Shown here in pieces: positions 40,442-49,605 of a stretch of 64,000 nt of DNA; the stretch's first letter is position 1; every line of letters begins with the position of its first letter. The stretch is from contig CAWHWB010000005.1 of the NCBI GenBank assembly GCA_963832875.1, positions 194,159 through 258,158 on the forward strand, written 5' to 3'. The notes below the pieces were generated by a model, which saw only the letters and a list, made by a program, of their open reading frames with translations, was not told the DNA's origin and did no database searches. Origin of the DNA: AP-15 sp963832875 (GTDB taxonomy: Bacteria > Pseudomonadota > Alphaproteobacteria > ATCC43930 > CGMCC-115725). Made by a program: the position numbers and the translations under genes.

Positions 40442-41741
40442 GTTCTTCGCTTATCGCGATGGCGAGCTGAACGCCGAAGCGGTTCCGATCCGACGTATCG
40501 CAGAGTCGGTCGGCACCCCCTTTTACGTTTATTCGGCTGCGGCCTTCGCTGCCGGTTACGCGGCCTTTGCTGCGGCGTTCGCCGCTGAGCGCGCGCTGAT
40601 CTGCTATGCCGTCAAGGCCAATTCGAACCTTGCCGTGCTCCGTCTTTTTGCCGCTCTAGGGGCCGGCGCCGATGTCGTTTCCGAGGGCGAGCTGCGGCGT
40701 GCGCTCGCCGCCGGCGTGCCGGCCGAGCGTATCGTCTTTTCGGGGGTCGGCAAAACCGCCGAGGAAATGGCAGCGGCGCTCGCCGCGGGGATCCACCAGA
40801 TCAACGTCGAGTCGGTGCCAGAACTCTATCGGCTGAGCGCCGTGGCCGCGAAGCTGGGGCGTACCGCGCCGGCGGCGCTGCGGGTCAACCCCGATGTCGA
40901 CGCGCTGACCCACGCCAAGATCGCGACCGGCAAGAAGGAGAACAAGTTCGGCATCGATTTGGGCGAGGCTGCGGCGGCCTATCGTCTCGCTGCGTCGCTG
41001 CCCGGGATCACCCCGGTCGGGCTTGCCGTGCACATCGGATCGCAGCTCGTCGATCTCGCTCCCTACCGGCTTGCGTTCGGCCGGCTCGCCACGCTGGTGC
41101 GCCGGTTGCGTGCGAGTGGGCTCGCGGTTTCCCGCATCGATCTTGGCGGCGGCATCGGCATTCGCTACCGCGACGAATGCCCGCCTGAGCCTGCGGATTA
41201 TGCAAAACTGGTGCGTGAGATCTTCGGGCCCCTCGACCTCGCCCTGGCCCTCGAACCGGGGCGCGCGCTGGCCGGTCCGGCGGGCCTCCTCGTGGCATCT
41301 GTCGTCTACGTCAAAGAGGGCACGGCCAAGCGCTTTATAATTGTCGATGCGGCGATGAACGATCTGATCCGCCCGATGCTTTATGACGCGTGGCACGACA
41401 TCGCGCCGGTCCGTCTTGCCGGAGGCGTTGCTGCGCCGCCCTCGCCCGCCGACGTCGTCGGTCCGGTGTGTGAAACCGGAGATGCCTTTGCCGTGGATCG
41501 CGAGTTGCCGCCGCTGCAAGCGGGCGACCTCGTCGTCTTTACCGCGGCCGGAGCTTACGGCGCGGTGATGAGCTCGACCTACAACAGCCGCCTCCTGGTG
41601 CCGGAGGTCCTGGTCGCCGGCGGCCGCTTCGCCGTGGTCCGCGCAAGACCAAGCTATGAGGCGATGCTGGCCCTCGATACAATTCCGGACTGGCTCGATG
41701 CCACCGCCCCCGATCTGGTGCGCAAGCGAGGCGCCGAATGA
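40434..41741 (+). CDS. lysA: Diaminopimelate decarboxylase
   Basis: LysA decarboxylates meso-diaminopimelate to lysine, using PLP. The 435-residue protein is a fold-III enzyme: PLP lysine in CYAVKANSN (about residue 60), HIGSQ, GGGIGIRY, the ALEPGRALAGPAG block, and the substrate Cys-Glu in GPVCETGDAF. The start is GTG 40434 (VSEFFAYRDGEL), in the end of the lipoprotein gene. The stop overlaps the next gene as ATGA. Confidence 0.96.
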   Translation: MSEFFAYRDGELNAEAVPIRRIAESVGTPFYVYSAAAFAAGYAAFAAAFAAERALICYAVKANSNLAVLRLFAALGAGADVVSEGELRRALAAGVPAERIVFSGVGKTAEEMAAALAAGIHQINVESVPELYRLSAVAAKLGRTAPAALRVNPDVDALTHAKIATGKKENKFGIDLGEAAAAYRLAASLPGITPVGLAVHIGSQLVDLAPYRLAFGRLATLVRRLRASGLAVSRIDLGGGIGIRYRDECPPEPADYAKLVREIFGPLDLALALEPGRALAGPAGLLVASVVYVKEGTAKRFIIVDAAMNDLIRPMLYDAWHDIAPVRLAGGVAAPPSPADVVGPVCETGDAFAVDRELPPLQAGDLVVFTAAGAYGAVMSSTYNSRLLVPEVLVAGGRFAVVRARPSYEAMLALDTIPDWLDATAPDLVRKRGAE

Positions 41742-44210
41742 CCGAACGCCCGACCGATCCCGGGACCCCGTTTGCAACGCGTCTGCGCCTCGCCCGCGCC
41801 GCGCTGTGGTGGGAGCGGGTGTGGCCCGCCTGCTGGCCGGCGCTGGCGGTGCTCGACTTGTTTCTGATCCTGGCGCTGTTCGATCTGCTGCCGCTCCTTC
41901 CGGGCTTGGCCCATGCCGTGCTTTTGTTGGCCTTTGGCGCCGCCTTTCTGCTGGCGCTCGCCGCAGCGTTCCGCGGCATCGCCGTGCCCGTCCTTGGGGA
42001 CGCCCGTCGCCGCATCGAGCGGGCGAGCGGGCTCGCGCATCGCCCGCTGCACGCACTCGCGGATCGGCCGAGCACACCACTCGACCCGCAGGCGGCGCAG
42101 CTGTGGGAGGCGCATCGGCAGCGCATGGCGGCGGCGGCGCGGCGGCTGCGGATCGGACCACCCGCCGCCGGTCTCGCCGCCCGCGATCCATGGGGTCTGC
42201 GCGCGGCGCTGGCGATCCTGCTGCTGCTCGGCGCGGTCGACGCCGGCGGCGATTGGCGCGACCGTCTGTTGCGAGCGGTCACGCCCGATCTGGCGGGCGG
42301 AGCGCCGGCGATCGCCGCCAGCCTCGATATCTGGGTGACGCCGCCTGAATACACCGGGCTCGCCCCGCAATTCCTGCGGCCGGAAAACCGGCAGACAATT
42401 CGTATCCCGATCGGCAGCAAACTTTTGGCGCAGGTGCATGGCGGCGGTTCGGTGCCGCGCCTGGCGATCGACGGCAACGACGCGCAACTTCGAGACGGTC
42501 GACAAAGAGGATTTCCAGGCACAGGCGCTGCTGAAGACCGGCAAGCAGATCGAGGTGTCGCAAGATGGCGACGTGCTCGGCAGCTGGCCTATCGAGATCA
42601 TCCCCGACAACCCGCCGACTGTCGCTTTCGCCAGACCGCCCGAGGCGACGGTGCGGCAGGCGCTGCGGATCGACTACCGCGCCACCGACGATTACGGCGT
42701 CGAGAAAGTCACCGCGGTGATCCGGCGCCAGGGCCGGAAACCCGCAATCGCACCCGGCGGCAAGCCGGGCCAGCAAATAACGCTCGATCTGCCATTGCCG
42801 GGACTGCACCTCAAACAGGCGCAGGCGACCAGCTATCACGATCTGACCCCGTCTCCCTGGGCCGGGCTGCCGGTCGAGATCCGCCTCGTCGCCACCGACG
42901 CGCTGGGTCAAAAGGGAGAGAGCGAGCCGGTGCGGATGAAGCTGCCCGAGCGCGTGTTCACCAACCCGGTGGCGCGGGCGATCGTCGAACAGCGCAAGGA
43001 GCTGGCGATCGATCCCGGCTCGCGCATACCGGTGGCCGAGATCCTCGGCGATCTGCGCTCGCGCCCGCAGCTCTATGATAATGACGACATGGCGTTTCTG
43101 GGGCTTCGCGTCGCCGAGGAGCGGCTGCGGCTCAACCATGACGCCGGCTCGATCGCACAGGTCGAGCAGCTGCTGTGGGATACGGCGCTGCGCATCGAGA
43201 ACGGGCACGCCGCGCTGGCGCAGACCGAGCTTCGGCAGCTCGAGCGCCAGCTGCAGGACGCCTTGGCGAGAAATGCGCCGGACCAGGAAATCGACCGCCT
43301 GATGGACGAGATGAAGCAGGCGCTCGACCGCTATCTGCAGGCTCTGGCGGAGAACATGGCCCACCATCCGGAGCAGAGCCGGCAGCCTTCCGACCGCTCG
43401 CAGGCCCTCAGCAGCCGCGATCTCGAGCATATGCTCGATCGCGCCCGAGAACTGGCGAAGAACGGCGCGCGCGATCAGGCGCGCGAGCTGTTGGCGCAAC
43501 TGCAGAACATGCTGGAAAATATGCGGATGGCGGGTCCGCAGCAGATGCAGCAACAGGGTGCGCGCGAAGCGCAGCAGATGATGCAAGGTATGCGCGATCT
43601 GATGCAGCGCCAGCAACAGCTGCTCGATCGCAGCTTTCGCGCCGAGCAGCAGGCGGAGCAGGGGCGGATGGGCCTCCCCGGCGACCAAGGCGACCAACGG
43701 CCGGGCGGCAAGGCCAATATGGGGGATGCCGCCGGGCAGCAGGAAGGCCTGCGCCATAGCCTGGGCGAGATGATGCGGCGAATGGGCGACGGGCTCGGAG
43801 AAATCCCCGAGCCGCTGGGGCGCGCCGAGCGGGCGATGAACCAGGCCGCCCAGGCGTTGCGGGGCGGGCAGCCAGGCGAGGCGATCGGTCCGCAGACCAA
43901 CGCCCTCGACCAGCTGCAGCAAGCGGCCCGCCAGTTCGCTCAGCAAATGCAGCGGCGCCTCGGGACCGGCTGGGGCCAGCCCGCGGACAGCCAGTTGGGT
44001 GGCGGCCAGCGCGACGGAGGCGATCGCGACCCGCTCGGCCGACCGATCGCGGATGGCGGCGACTACGACACCGGCGATGTCAAGATCCCCGATAAGAGCA
44101 CGATGCAGAAGGCGCGCGAAATCCTCGATGAGCTGCGCCGCCGCGCCGGCGAGCGCTATCGCCCCGAAATCGAGCACGATTACATCGACCGCCTGCTCCA
44201 CCGGTTCTGA
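41738..44210 (+). pseudogene. TIGR02302-family membrane protein, one frameshift
   Basis: When joined, about 824 residues, the normal size for this alphaproteobacterial family. The N-terminal 200 residues hold two or three membrane segments (ALAVLDLFLILALFDLL, LLLAFGAAFLLALAAAF, AALAILLLLGAVDA). A periplasm-like domain and long helical, Q/M-rich coiled coils follow (MQQQGAREAQQMMQGMRDLM). The end, KAREILDELRRRAGERYRPEIEHDYIDRLL, is the strongly conserved TIGR02302 tail. The frame breaks at about 42485, where dropping one C joins GND-A to NFETVDKEDFQAQ. Function unknown; overlap with lysA as ATGA suggests an envelope-related operon. Confidence 0.85.
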
Positions 44211-44284
44211 CTGGTCGAATCGCCCGCGACACTGCGGTTGCGGGCGTGCAATTCGCTACCGAGCCGCGGTAGAGTTCCACGGCG

Positions 44285-44968
44285 ATGAATCGACGCCTCA
44301 TTCTCTCGATGGCCGCCGGCTGGGCGGCGTGGCCCTTGGCCCTCCCGGGAACGGCGCGGGCGGTGCCGCGCCCGCCTTTGCTGCGCCGGCTGCGCCTCGT
44401 CAACGCGCATACCGGCGAGACCTTCAACGGCGCCTACCGCGACGCCACCGGGCCGATCCCGCAGGCGATCGCGGATCTGTGCGTCTTTCTGCGCGATTTT
44501 CATTGCGGCGCCCGGACCGAGATGGATGTCGGCGTGCTCGACTTCCTCGCCGATGTTCTGGACGCCGTCGGCGAAACCCAGGCGACGATCCTGTCCGCAT
44601 ATCGCACGCCCGAGACCAATGCGATGCTGGCGCGCACCACCTTTGGCGTGGCCGAGCACAGCCAGCATATGTATGGCCGCGCGCTCGACATTACCCTCGG
44701 CGCCAAGCTCGGCGAGGCGATGGCAGCGGCGCGGGCGATGCGGCGGGGCGGCGTCGGCTGGTACCCGCATTCGGGATTTATTCACATAGACACCGGGCCG
44801 GTGCGCAACTGGGATCTCGATGATAGCGGTCTCGGCAACCTGTTGCTGTTCGACGGCAAGGGCGGGCTGGTGCCGTTCGGCGGCGCGCGCCGCCCGCTGA
44901 CCGTCGCCGAGCGCCTATCCTTGCAGCGCCAGCTCGCCCGGGCCGAGTTTATCGCCCGCCAGCATTAG
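44285..44968 (+). CDS. DUF882 (YcbK-like, M15-type) murein peptidase
   Basis: A 227-residue exported protein with signal peptide MNRRLILSMAAGWAAWPLALPGTARA. The DUF882 peptidase domain shows the zinc-site elements SAYRTPETN, HSQHMYGRALDI (His and Asp ligands) and WYPHSGFIHIDTGPVRNW (third His). The family is related to M15 D,D-carboxypeptidases; E. coli MepK (YcbK) is an L,D-crosslink endopeptidase. A role in peptidoglycan remodelling is likely. It follows TIGR02302 by 74 bases. Confidence 0.88.
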   Translation: MNRRLILSMAAGWAAWPLALPGTARAVPRPPLLRRLRLVNAHTGETFNGAYRDATGPIPQAIADLCVFLRDFHCGARTEMDVGVLDFLADVLDAVGETQATILSAYRTPETNAMLARTTFGVAEHSQHMYGRALDITLGAKLGEAMAAARAMRRGGVGWYPHSGFIHIDTGPVRNWDLDDSGLGNLLLFDGKGGLVPFGGARRPLTVAERLSLQRQLARAEFIARQH

Positions 44969-45066
44969 CGCCGCTTCGCCGGAAACAGCCGTTTCGGCGG
45001 CGCACCTCCGCGCGCGGCGTCGGTTTGGACTTGCGTTGTCGCCGCCGGCACCCGATACCTTTCGCC

Positions 45067-47562
45067 ATGGCCATGTTCAGCCCCGCTCCGCGGCTTGTCG
45101 CGGTCCTCGGGCCGACCAATACCGGCAAGACCCACCTCGCCATCGAGCGCATGCTCGGCCACAAGAGCGGGATGATCGGGTTTCCGCTGCGCTTGCTGGC
45201 GCGCGAGAACTACGATCGCGTCGTCCGGCTGAAGGGGGCGCGCGCGGTGGCGCTGATCACCGGCGAAGAAAAGATCCTGCCGCCCAACCCGTCCTATTTC
45301 GTGTGCACCGTCGAATCGATGCCGCTCGACCGGCCGGTCGACTTCCTCGCCGTCGACGAGATCCAGCTCTGCGCCGATGCCGAGCGCGGCCACGTCTTTA
45401 CCGCCCGCCTGCTGGAGGCGCGCGGCCTCGCCGAGACGATGTTTCTCGGCGCCGACACGATCAAGCCCTTGATGCGGCGGCTCGTCCCGGAGATCGAGAA
45501 TATCAGCCGGCCGCGCTTTTCGACCCTGTCCTACACCGGGCACAAAAAGGTGACGCGGCTGCCGCCGCGCAGCGCCGTCGTCGCCTTTGCCGTGGCCGAC
45601 GTGTTCTCCCTGGCCGAGCTGATCCGCCGTCAGCGCGGCGGTACCGCGGTGGTTCTGGGGGCGCTCAGCCCGCGGGCGCGCAACGCCCAGGTCGGCATGT
45701 TCCAGGCCGGCGAGGTCGATTATCTGGTCGCCACTGACGCGATCGGCATGGGGCTCAACATGGATCTTGACCATGTCGCCTTCGCCCGGACGGCCAAGTT
45801 CGATGGCCGCGGCCCGCGCCGGCTGACCCCCGCCGAGCTCGCCCAGATCGCCGGCCGCGCCGGGCGCCACATGAGCGACGGCACCTTTGGCACCACCGCC
45901 GAGCAGGGGCCGCTCGGCCCCGAGATCGTCGAGGCGGTCGAGACGCACCGCTTCGATCCCTTGACCCGGCTCAACTGGCGCAACACGCGGCTGCGCTTCG
46001 CCTCGGTCGAAGCCCTGCTGAAGAGCCTCGACGAGCGGCCGGAGATCCCTGGCCTCGTCCAGGCGCGTGAGGCCGACGACCACCGCGCCTTGCTGGCACT
46101 CGCCCGCAACCGGGAGGTGGCCGCCCTTGCCGGCAATCGCGGCGCGGTGCGGCTCCTTTGGGAAGTCTGCCAGATCCCCGATTTCCGCAAGGTCATGAGC
46201 GAGACCCATACCAGGCTGCTGGCCCATATATTCGGCCATCTCGCCGGACCGGAAGAACGGCTGCCGACCGCGTGGATCGCCGCGCAGATCGCCAATCTCG
46301 ATCGAGTCGACGGTGATATCGACACGCTGATGGCGCGCATCGCGCATGTCCGGACCTGGACCTACATCACCCATCGCAGCGACTGGGTCGAGGACGCGAC
46401 CGCCTGGCAGGAGCGCGCCCGCGGCATCGAGGATCGGCTCTCCGACGCCTTGCACGACCGGATCACCCAGCGCTTCGTTGATCGCCGCTCGGCATTTCTG
46501 GTGCGGCGGCTGGGCTCCGAGGACGAGCTCTCGGCCGCCGTGTCAGTGGCCGGCGAAGTTCGGGTCGAGGGCGCCTATGTCGGCCGGCTCGATGGGCTGC
46601 GCTTTGTGCCGGACGCGATCGACGGGGTCGAGATGCGGATGTTGAACGCCGCCGCCAGCCGCGTATTGCGCAGCGAGGTGGCGGCGCGGGTGCGGCGCCT
46701 TGCGAGCGATGCGGACTCGGCCTTCGCGATCGATGCCGCCGGTATCGTCCTCTGGCACGGCGGCCCGGTCGGCCGGCTCGGCGCCGGCGAGCGGATGCTG
46801 ATGCCGCGGGTCGAGCCGCTCGCCGGCGACTTTCTCGAAGGCGAGGCGCGCGAGCAGATCCGCCGGCGGCTCTCGGCTTTTGTTCGGGCCGAGGTCGAGC
46901 GCCGGCTGGCGCCGCTGTTCGCGATTTCCGCCCTGCCGCTCGGCGGGATCGGGCGCGGGCTCGCCTTTCAGCTCGCCGACGCGCTCGGCGCCATGCGGTC
47001 GATCGAGGTCGCACGGCAAGTTACGGCGCTCGACCGAGCCGACCGCGCCGCGCTCTCTCGGCACGGCGTGCGCTTCGGCACCGAAACCATCTATATCGAG
47101 CCGCTGCTGCGGCCCGAGTCGCTGCGCTTTCGCGGTCTGCTTTGGGCGGTGTGGCACGGACGCGAGATGCCGCAGCTGCCGCCGGCGCGGCGGCTCGCCA
47201 AAGCGATCGAAATCGATCCCACTTTGCCGCTGTCGTTCTATGCCGCGCTCGGCTTGTTCGTCGCCGCCGGCTTCGCGCTGCGCGCCGATCGGCTGGAGCG
47301 GCTCGCCGCGGCGGCGCGACGCCTCGCCCGCAAGGGGCCATTCGCGGCCGACGAGCAGCTCGCCTCGGTCGCCGGCGTCGGGCCGTCCGGGCTGCGCCCA
47401 TTACTGACCACGCTCGGCTATCGCGCGGTGATCGACGCCGGGGCCGAGACCTTTGTCGCACGGCCGCGCCGACATCGTGAAAACGCTGCGGGCGGCGGTC
47501 GGGTTGCGACGCCGAAGGAGGGCCATCCATTCGCCAAATTGCGCGAGCTCAAGCTCGCCTGA
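45067..47562 (+). CDS. SUV3-like DExH RNA helicase
   Basis: An 831-residue helicase of the kind related to mitochondrial SUV3. Walker A is GPTNTGKTH (about residues 15-23), the DExH-type motif is VDEIQLC, and the later motifs appear as VATDAIGMGLN and QIAGRAGRHM. A long C-terminal region ends with the conserved GHPFAKLRELKLA. SUV3 unwinds RNA for degradation; bacterial members are assumed to act on RNA too. The start ATG 45067 (MAMFSPAPR) fits homology; an upstream start at 45025 adds 14 unconserved residues. Its stop is shared with the start region of the S4 gene, a linkage common in alphaproteobacteria. Confidence 0.9.
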   Translation: MAMFSPAPRLVAVLGPTNTGKTHLAIERMLGHKSGMIGFPLRLLARENYDRVVRLKGARAVALITGEEKILPPNPSYFVCTVESMPLDRPVDFLAVDEIQLCADAERGHVFTARLLEARGLAETMFLGADTIKPLMRRLVPEIENISRPRFSTLSYTGHKKVTRLPPRSAVVAFAVADVFSLAELIRRQRGGTAVVLGALSPRARNAQVGMFQAGEVDYLVATDAIGMGLNMDLDHVAFARTAKFDGRGPRRLTPAELAQIAGRAGRHMSDGTFGTTAEQGPLGPEIVEAVETHRFDPLTRLNWRNTRLRFASVEALLKSLDERPEIPGLVQAREADDHRALLALARNREVAALAGNRGAVRLLWEVCQIPDFRKVMSETHTRLLAHIFGHLAGPEERLPTAWIAAQIANLDRVDGDIDTLMARIAHVRTWTYITHRSDWVEDATAWQERARGIEDRLSDALHDRITQRFVDRRSAFLVRRLGSEDELSAAVSVAGEVRVEGAYVGRLDGLRFVPDAIDGVEMRMLNAAASRVLRSEVAARVRRLASDADSAFAIDAAGIVLWHGGPVGRLGAGERMLMPRVEPLAGDFLEGEAREQIRRRLSAFVRAEVERRLAPLFAISALPLGGIGRGLAFQLADALGAMRSIEVARQVTALDRADRAALSRHGVRFGTETIYIEPLLRPESLRFRGLLWAVWHGREMPQLPPARRLAKAIEIDPTLPLSFYAALGLFVAAGFALRADRLERLAAAARRLARKGPFAADEQLASVAGVGPSGLRPLLTTLGYRAVIDAGAETFVARPRRHRENAAGGGRVATPKEGHPFAKLRELKLA

Positions 47563-47912
47563 ACGGCGGCAACCTCGCCGGCGAGGCCGCAGGTCGCCGC
47601 CTCGACCAATGGCTGTGGTTCGCCCGCCTGGTCAAAAGCCGCTCGTCCGCCGCCCGCCTGTGCGCAGCGGGCGCGGTGACGTTGAATGGAGCGGCCATTC
47701 GCAAACCCAATCATCTGGTTCGGCTCGGCGACGGTGTCGGCGCGCCGCAGGGTGCCTACCGGCGGACCGTGCGGGTGTTGGCCTTGGGTTCGCGCCGCGG
47801 GCCGGCCAGCGAGGCTCGGCTGATGTATGAGGAAATCGCGGCGCCGACACGGATCTCCGACCTCGGGAGGGTATGGGAACCCATTCTGGCGGAGGGCGAA
47901 CCGGAACATTGA
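47559..47912 (+). CDS. S4-domain RNA-binding protein (HslR-like)
   Basis: A protein of about 117 residues with the S4 motif RRLDQWLWFARLVKSRSSAARLCAAGAVTLNG and then KPNHLVRLGDGV, as in Hsp15/HslR, which binds stalled 50S subunits. The frame has no ATG, GTG or TTG ahead of the domain. Candidates are CTG at 47559, overlapping the helicase stop as CTGA, or ATT at 47529 with GGAGG eight bases upstream. The GTG at 47676 would cut the domain. I show the CTG but the start is uncertain. Confidence 0.75.
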   Translation: MNGGNLAGEAAGRRLDQWLWFARLVKSRSSAARLCAAGAVTLNGAAIRKPNHLVRLGDGVGAPQGAYRRTVRVLALGSRRGPASEARLMYEEIAAPTRISDLGRVWEPILAEGEPEH

Positions 47913-47930
47913 GGCCCTGCCGGCCCCACA

Positions 47931-48596
47931 TCAAACACCAGACATGGCTTCTCCGATACGCCGCCAATCCGCGGCTTGCTGCGACCACGGGCGATTGATC
48001 AGCCCGAGCGGGCCGCAATGGCCGACAGCGAACACTTCAGTCCGATCTGCCGCAATCCAGCTAAAGCCGCCCGCCACCGAGATCGCGCGAGGTGCGTCGC
48101 TGAGCGCAAAAACCTGCCGCACCGCATGCCAGCCGCAACTGCCCATGCCAACGACTACCGGCGGCTTCAGCCAATCGAGCAGCGGACGCAGGTGCCTCTG
48201 CGTGCAGCTGTTCACCCAGCTCGCACAGACCGGAGCGTTCATCCTCCCCACCTTGAGGCAGAGGATCGAGTTGGTCAGAAATACCGGCAAGTCGAGGTCT
48301 TTGTGCGGTGGATTTCCTGCCTCGATGCCGGCTTCCGCGAGCAGCTTGCGCAGATTGTCGTTGGTTTTGTTGCCGGGCTCATCTCGGCCTTGGTTGCGCA
48401 CGAAATATTCGACATTGCCGAAGTCTTGACCGACGACAAAAAGCTTTGGCGACCTATGGCCGAGCCACTGCTCCCAGAGGCTGACCACATCCGGGTCGCA
48501 ATCGAATTCGGCACAGCTGCGAATCCTCCCCGGATGCCGCTCGACGCAAATCCGGCAGGCTTTGCGCGCCGCCACCAGCGCAGCGTATTCGTCCAT
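47931..48596 (-). CDS. Uracil-DNA-glycosylase-superfamily protein
   Basis: A 221-residue protein with UDG-fold signatures: LFVVGQDFGNVEYF in the place of the active-site motif, VFLTNSILCLK in place of the NAVN-type strand, and a late FAVGHCGPLGLINRP where the minor-groove His loop lies. CRIC at residues 14-17 and other cysteines (33, about 113) could bind an iron-sulphur cluster as in family 4/5 enzymes, though this is a guess. The motif differs from classic families (GQDPY or GEAPG), so base specificity is open. It is convergent with the S4 gene and divergent from the DctP gene. Confidence 0.7.
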   Translation of the reverse strand: MDEYAALVAARKACRICVERHPGRIRSCAEFDCDPDVVSLWEQWLGHRSPKLFVVGQDFGNVEYFVRNQGRDEPGNKTNDNLRKLLAEAGIEAGNPPHKDLDLPVFLTNSILCLKVGRMNAPVCASWVNSCTQRHLRPLLDWLKPPVVVGMGSCGWHAVRQVFALSDAPRAISVAGGFSWIAADRTEVFAVGHCGPLGLINRPWSQQAADWRRIGEAMSGV

Positions 48597-48639
48597 GCCG
48601 CTCTCAGGCGAATGGCCAGCCGAGGCGCGGCTTTGCCCA

Positions 48640-49605
48640 ATGGCGACAGTCGATTATGATCCCACGATGACGACCGATCATCCCCCTCGCTTTCATTATC
48701 GCCTCGGCCTTAACCAGCCTGAGGGCAGCCCTACCGCCCGACGGCTCGCTGAGATGGCGGAGGCGATCGGCCGGGAAACCGACGGGCAGTTCCGGCTCGA
48801 GGTGTTTCCCGAAAGCCGGCTCGGCCCGGACCCCAAGATGCTCGCCGACATGCGCGCGGGCATACTCGAATTTTTTGTCGCCGGCGCCACCTTGGGCGAT
48901 TTGGCGCCGACCAGCGCGCTGCCGCTGCTGCCCTTCGCGTTCAAAGACTCGAGCGCGGTGTTCGCCGCGCTCGACGGCGCGCTCGGCGACCGCATCCGCG
49001 GCGAGCTGGCGCAGCACGGAATTCACGCGTTCCGCCATTCTTTGCAGAACGGGTTCCACCATCTGACCACCAGCACCAGGCCGATTCTTACCGCCGCCGA
49101 TCTCGCCGGGGTCAAGATCCGCAGCCCCGGTGGGGCAATCGCCCGCGATTTCTTCGAAGTCTTCGGGGCCGAGGCCGGGTATGTCCCGTTCAACCAGATG
49201 TACGGCGCATTGAAAGACCGCGCCTTCGACGGCCAGAGCGATCCGCTCGGCGTCGTCCTGTCGCTGAAGCTCTACGAGGTGCAGAGGCATCTGAGCCTGA
49301 CCGGCCATTGGTGGTCGGGTTTCACCTTGCTCGCCAATGCCGGCGCCTGGAGCGCGCTGCCGGGCGATATTCAGCGGGTCGTCGAGCGCAATGCGGAAAA
49401 ATACGCGTTGCTGCAGCGCCAGGATACCGAGGCGATCAACGCCGCCGGCGCGGACGAGCTCGCCCGCTTGGGCATGATCGTCAACACCGCCGATGTCGCT
49501 AGCTTCCGGGCAAAGCTCGGCCCGTTCTACGCGCGCTGGCGCGGCCAGGCCGGCTCCGAGGCGTGGCGTTTGCTCGAAACTTATGCCGGCGCAATCGCCG
49601 GCTGA
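48640..49605 (+). CDS. DctP-family TRAP solute-binding protein without signal peptide
   Basis: A protein of 321 residues (or 312 from ATG 48667) with the complete DctP fold: FHYRLGLNQPEGSPTARRLAEMAE, FRLEVFPESRLGPDPKMLADMRAG, LAGVKIRSPGG and SDPLGVVLSLKLYEVQRHLSLTGHW. TRAP receptors bind carboxylates in the periplasm and hand them to DctQM. Here no signal peptide precedes the mature domain from either start, and neither dctQ nor dctM is nearby. The upstream gap to the divergent UDG gene is only 43 bases, leaving no room. It may act in the cytoplasm or be a relic. The stop overlaps the SDR start (TGATG). Confidence 0.8.
   Translation: MATVDYDPTMTTDHPPRFHYRLGLNQPEGSPTARRLAEMAEAIGRETDGQFRLEVFPESRLGPDPKMLADMRAGILEFFVAGATLGDLAPTSALPLLPFAFKDSSAVFAALDGALGDRIRGELAQHGIHAFRHSLQNGFHHLTTSTRPILTAADLAGVKIRSPGGAIARDFFEVFGAEAGYVPFNQMYGALKDRAFDGQSDPLGVVLSLKLYEVQRHLSLTGHWWSGFTLLANAGAWSALPGDIQRVVERNAEKYALLQRQDTEAINAAGADELARLGMIVNTADVASFRAKLGPFYARWRGQAGSEAWRLLETYAGAIAG

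Noticed and set aside
42279..44201. A 640-residue minus-strand frame opposite TIGR02302
   Set aside because: Long antisense frames are expected in GC-rich genes. Its composition is arginine/leucine/histidine-rich with no domain, while the plus strand has a clear family match.
44965..46455. A 496-residue minus-strand frame opposite the helicase
   Set aside because: No recognisable domain, glycine/aspartate/arginine-rich shadow; the helicase on the plus strand is unambiguous.
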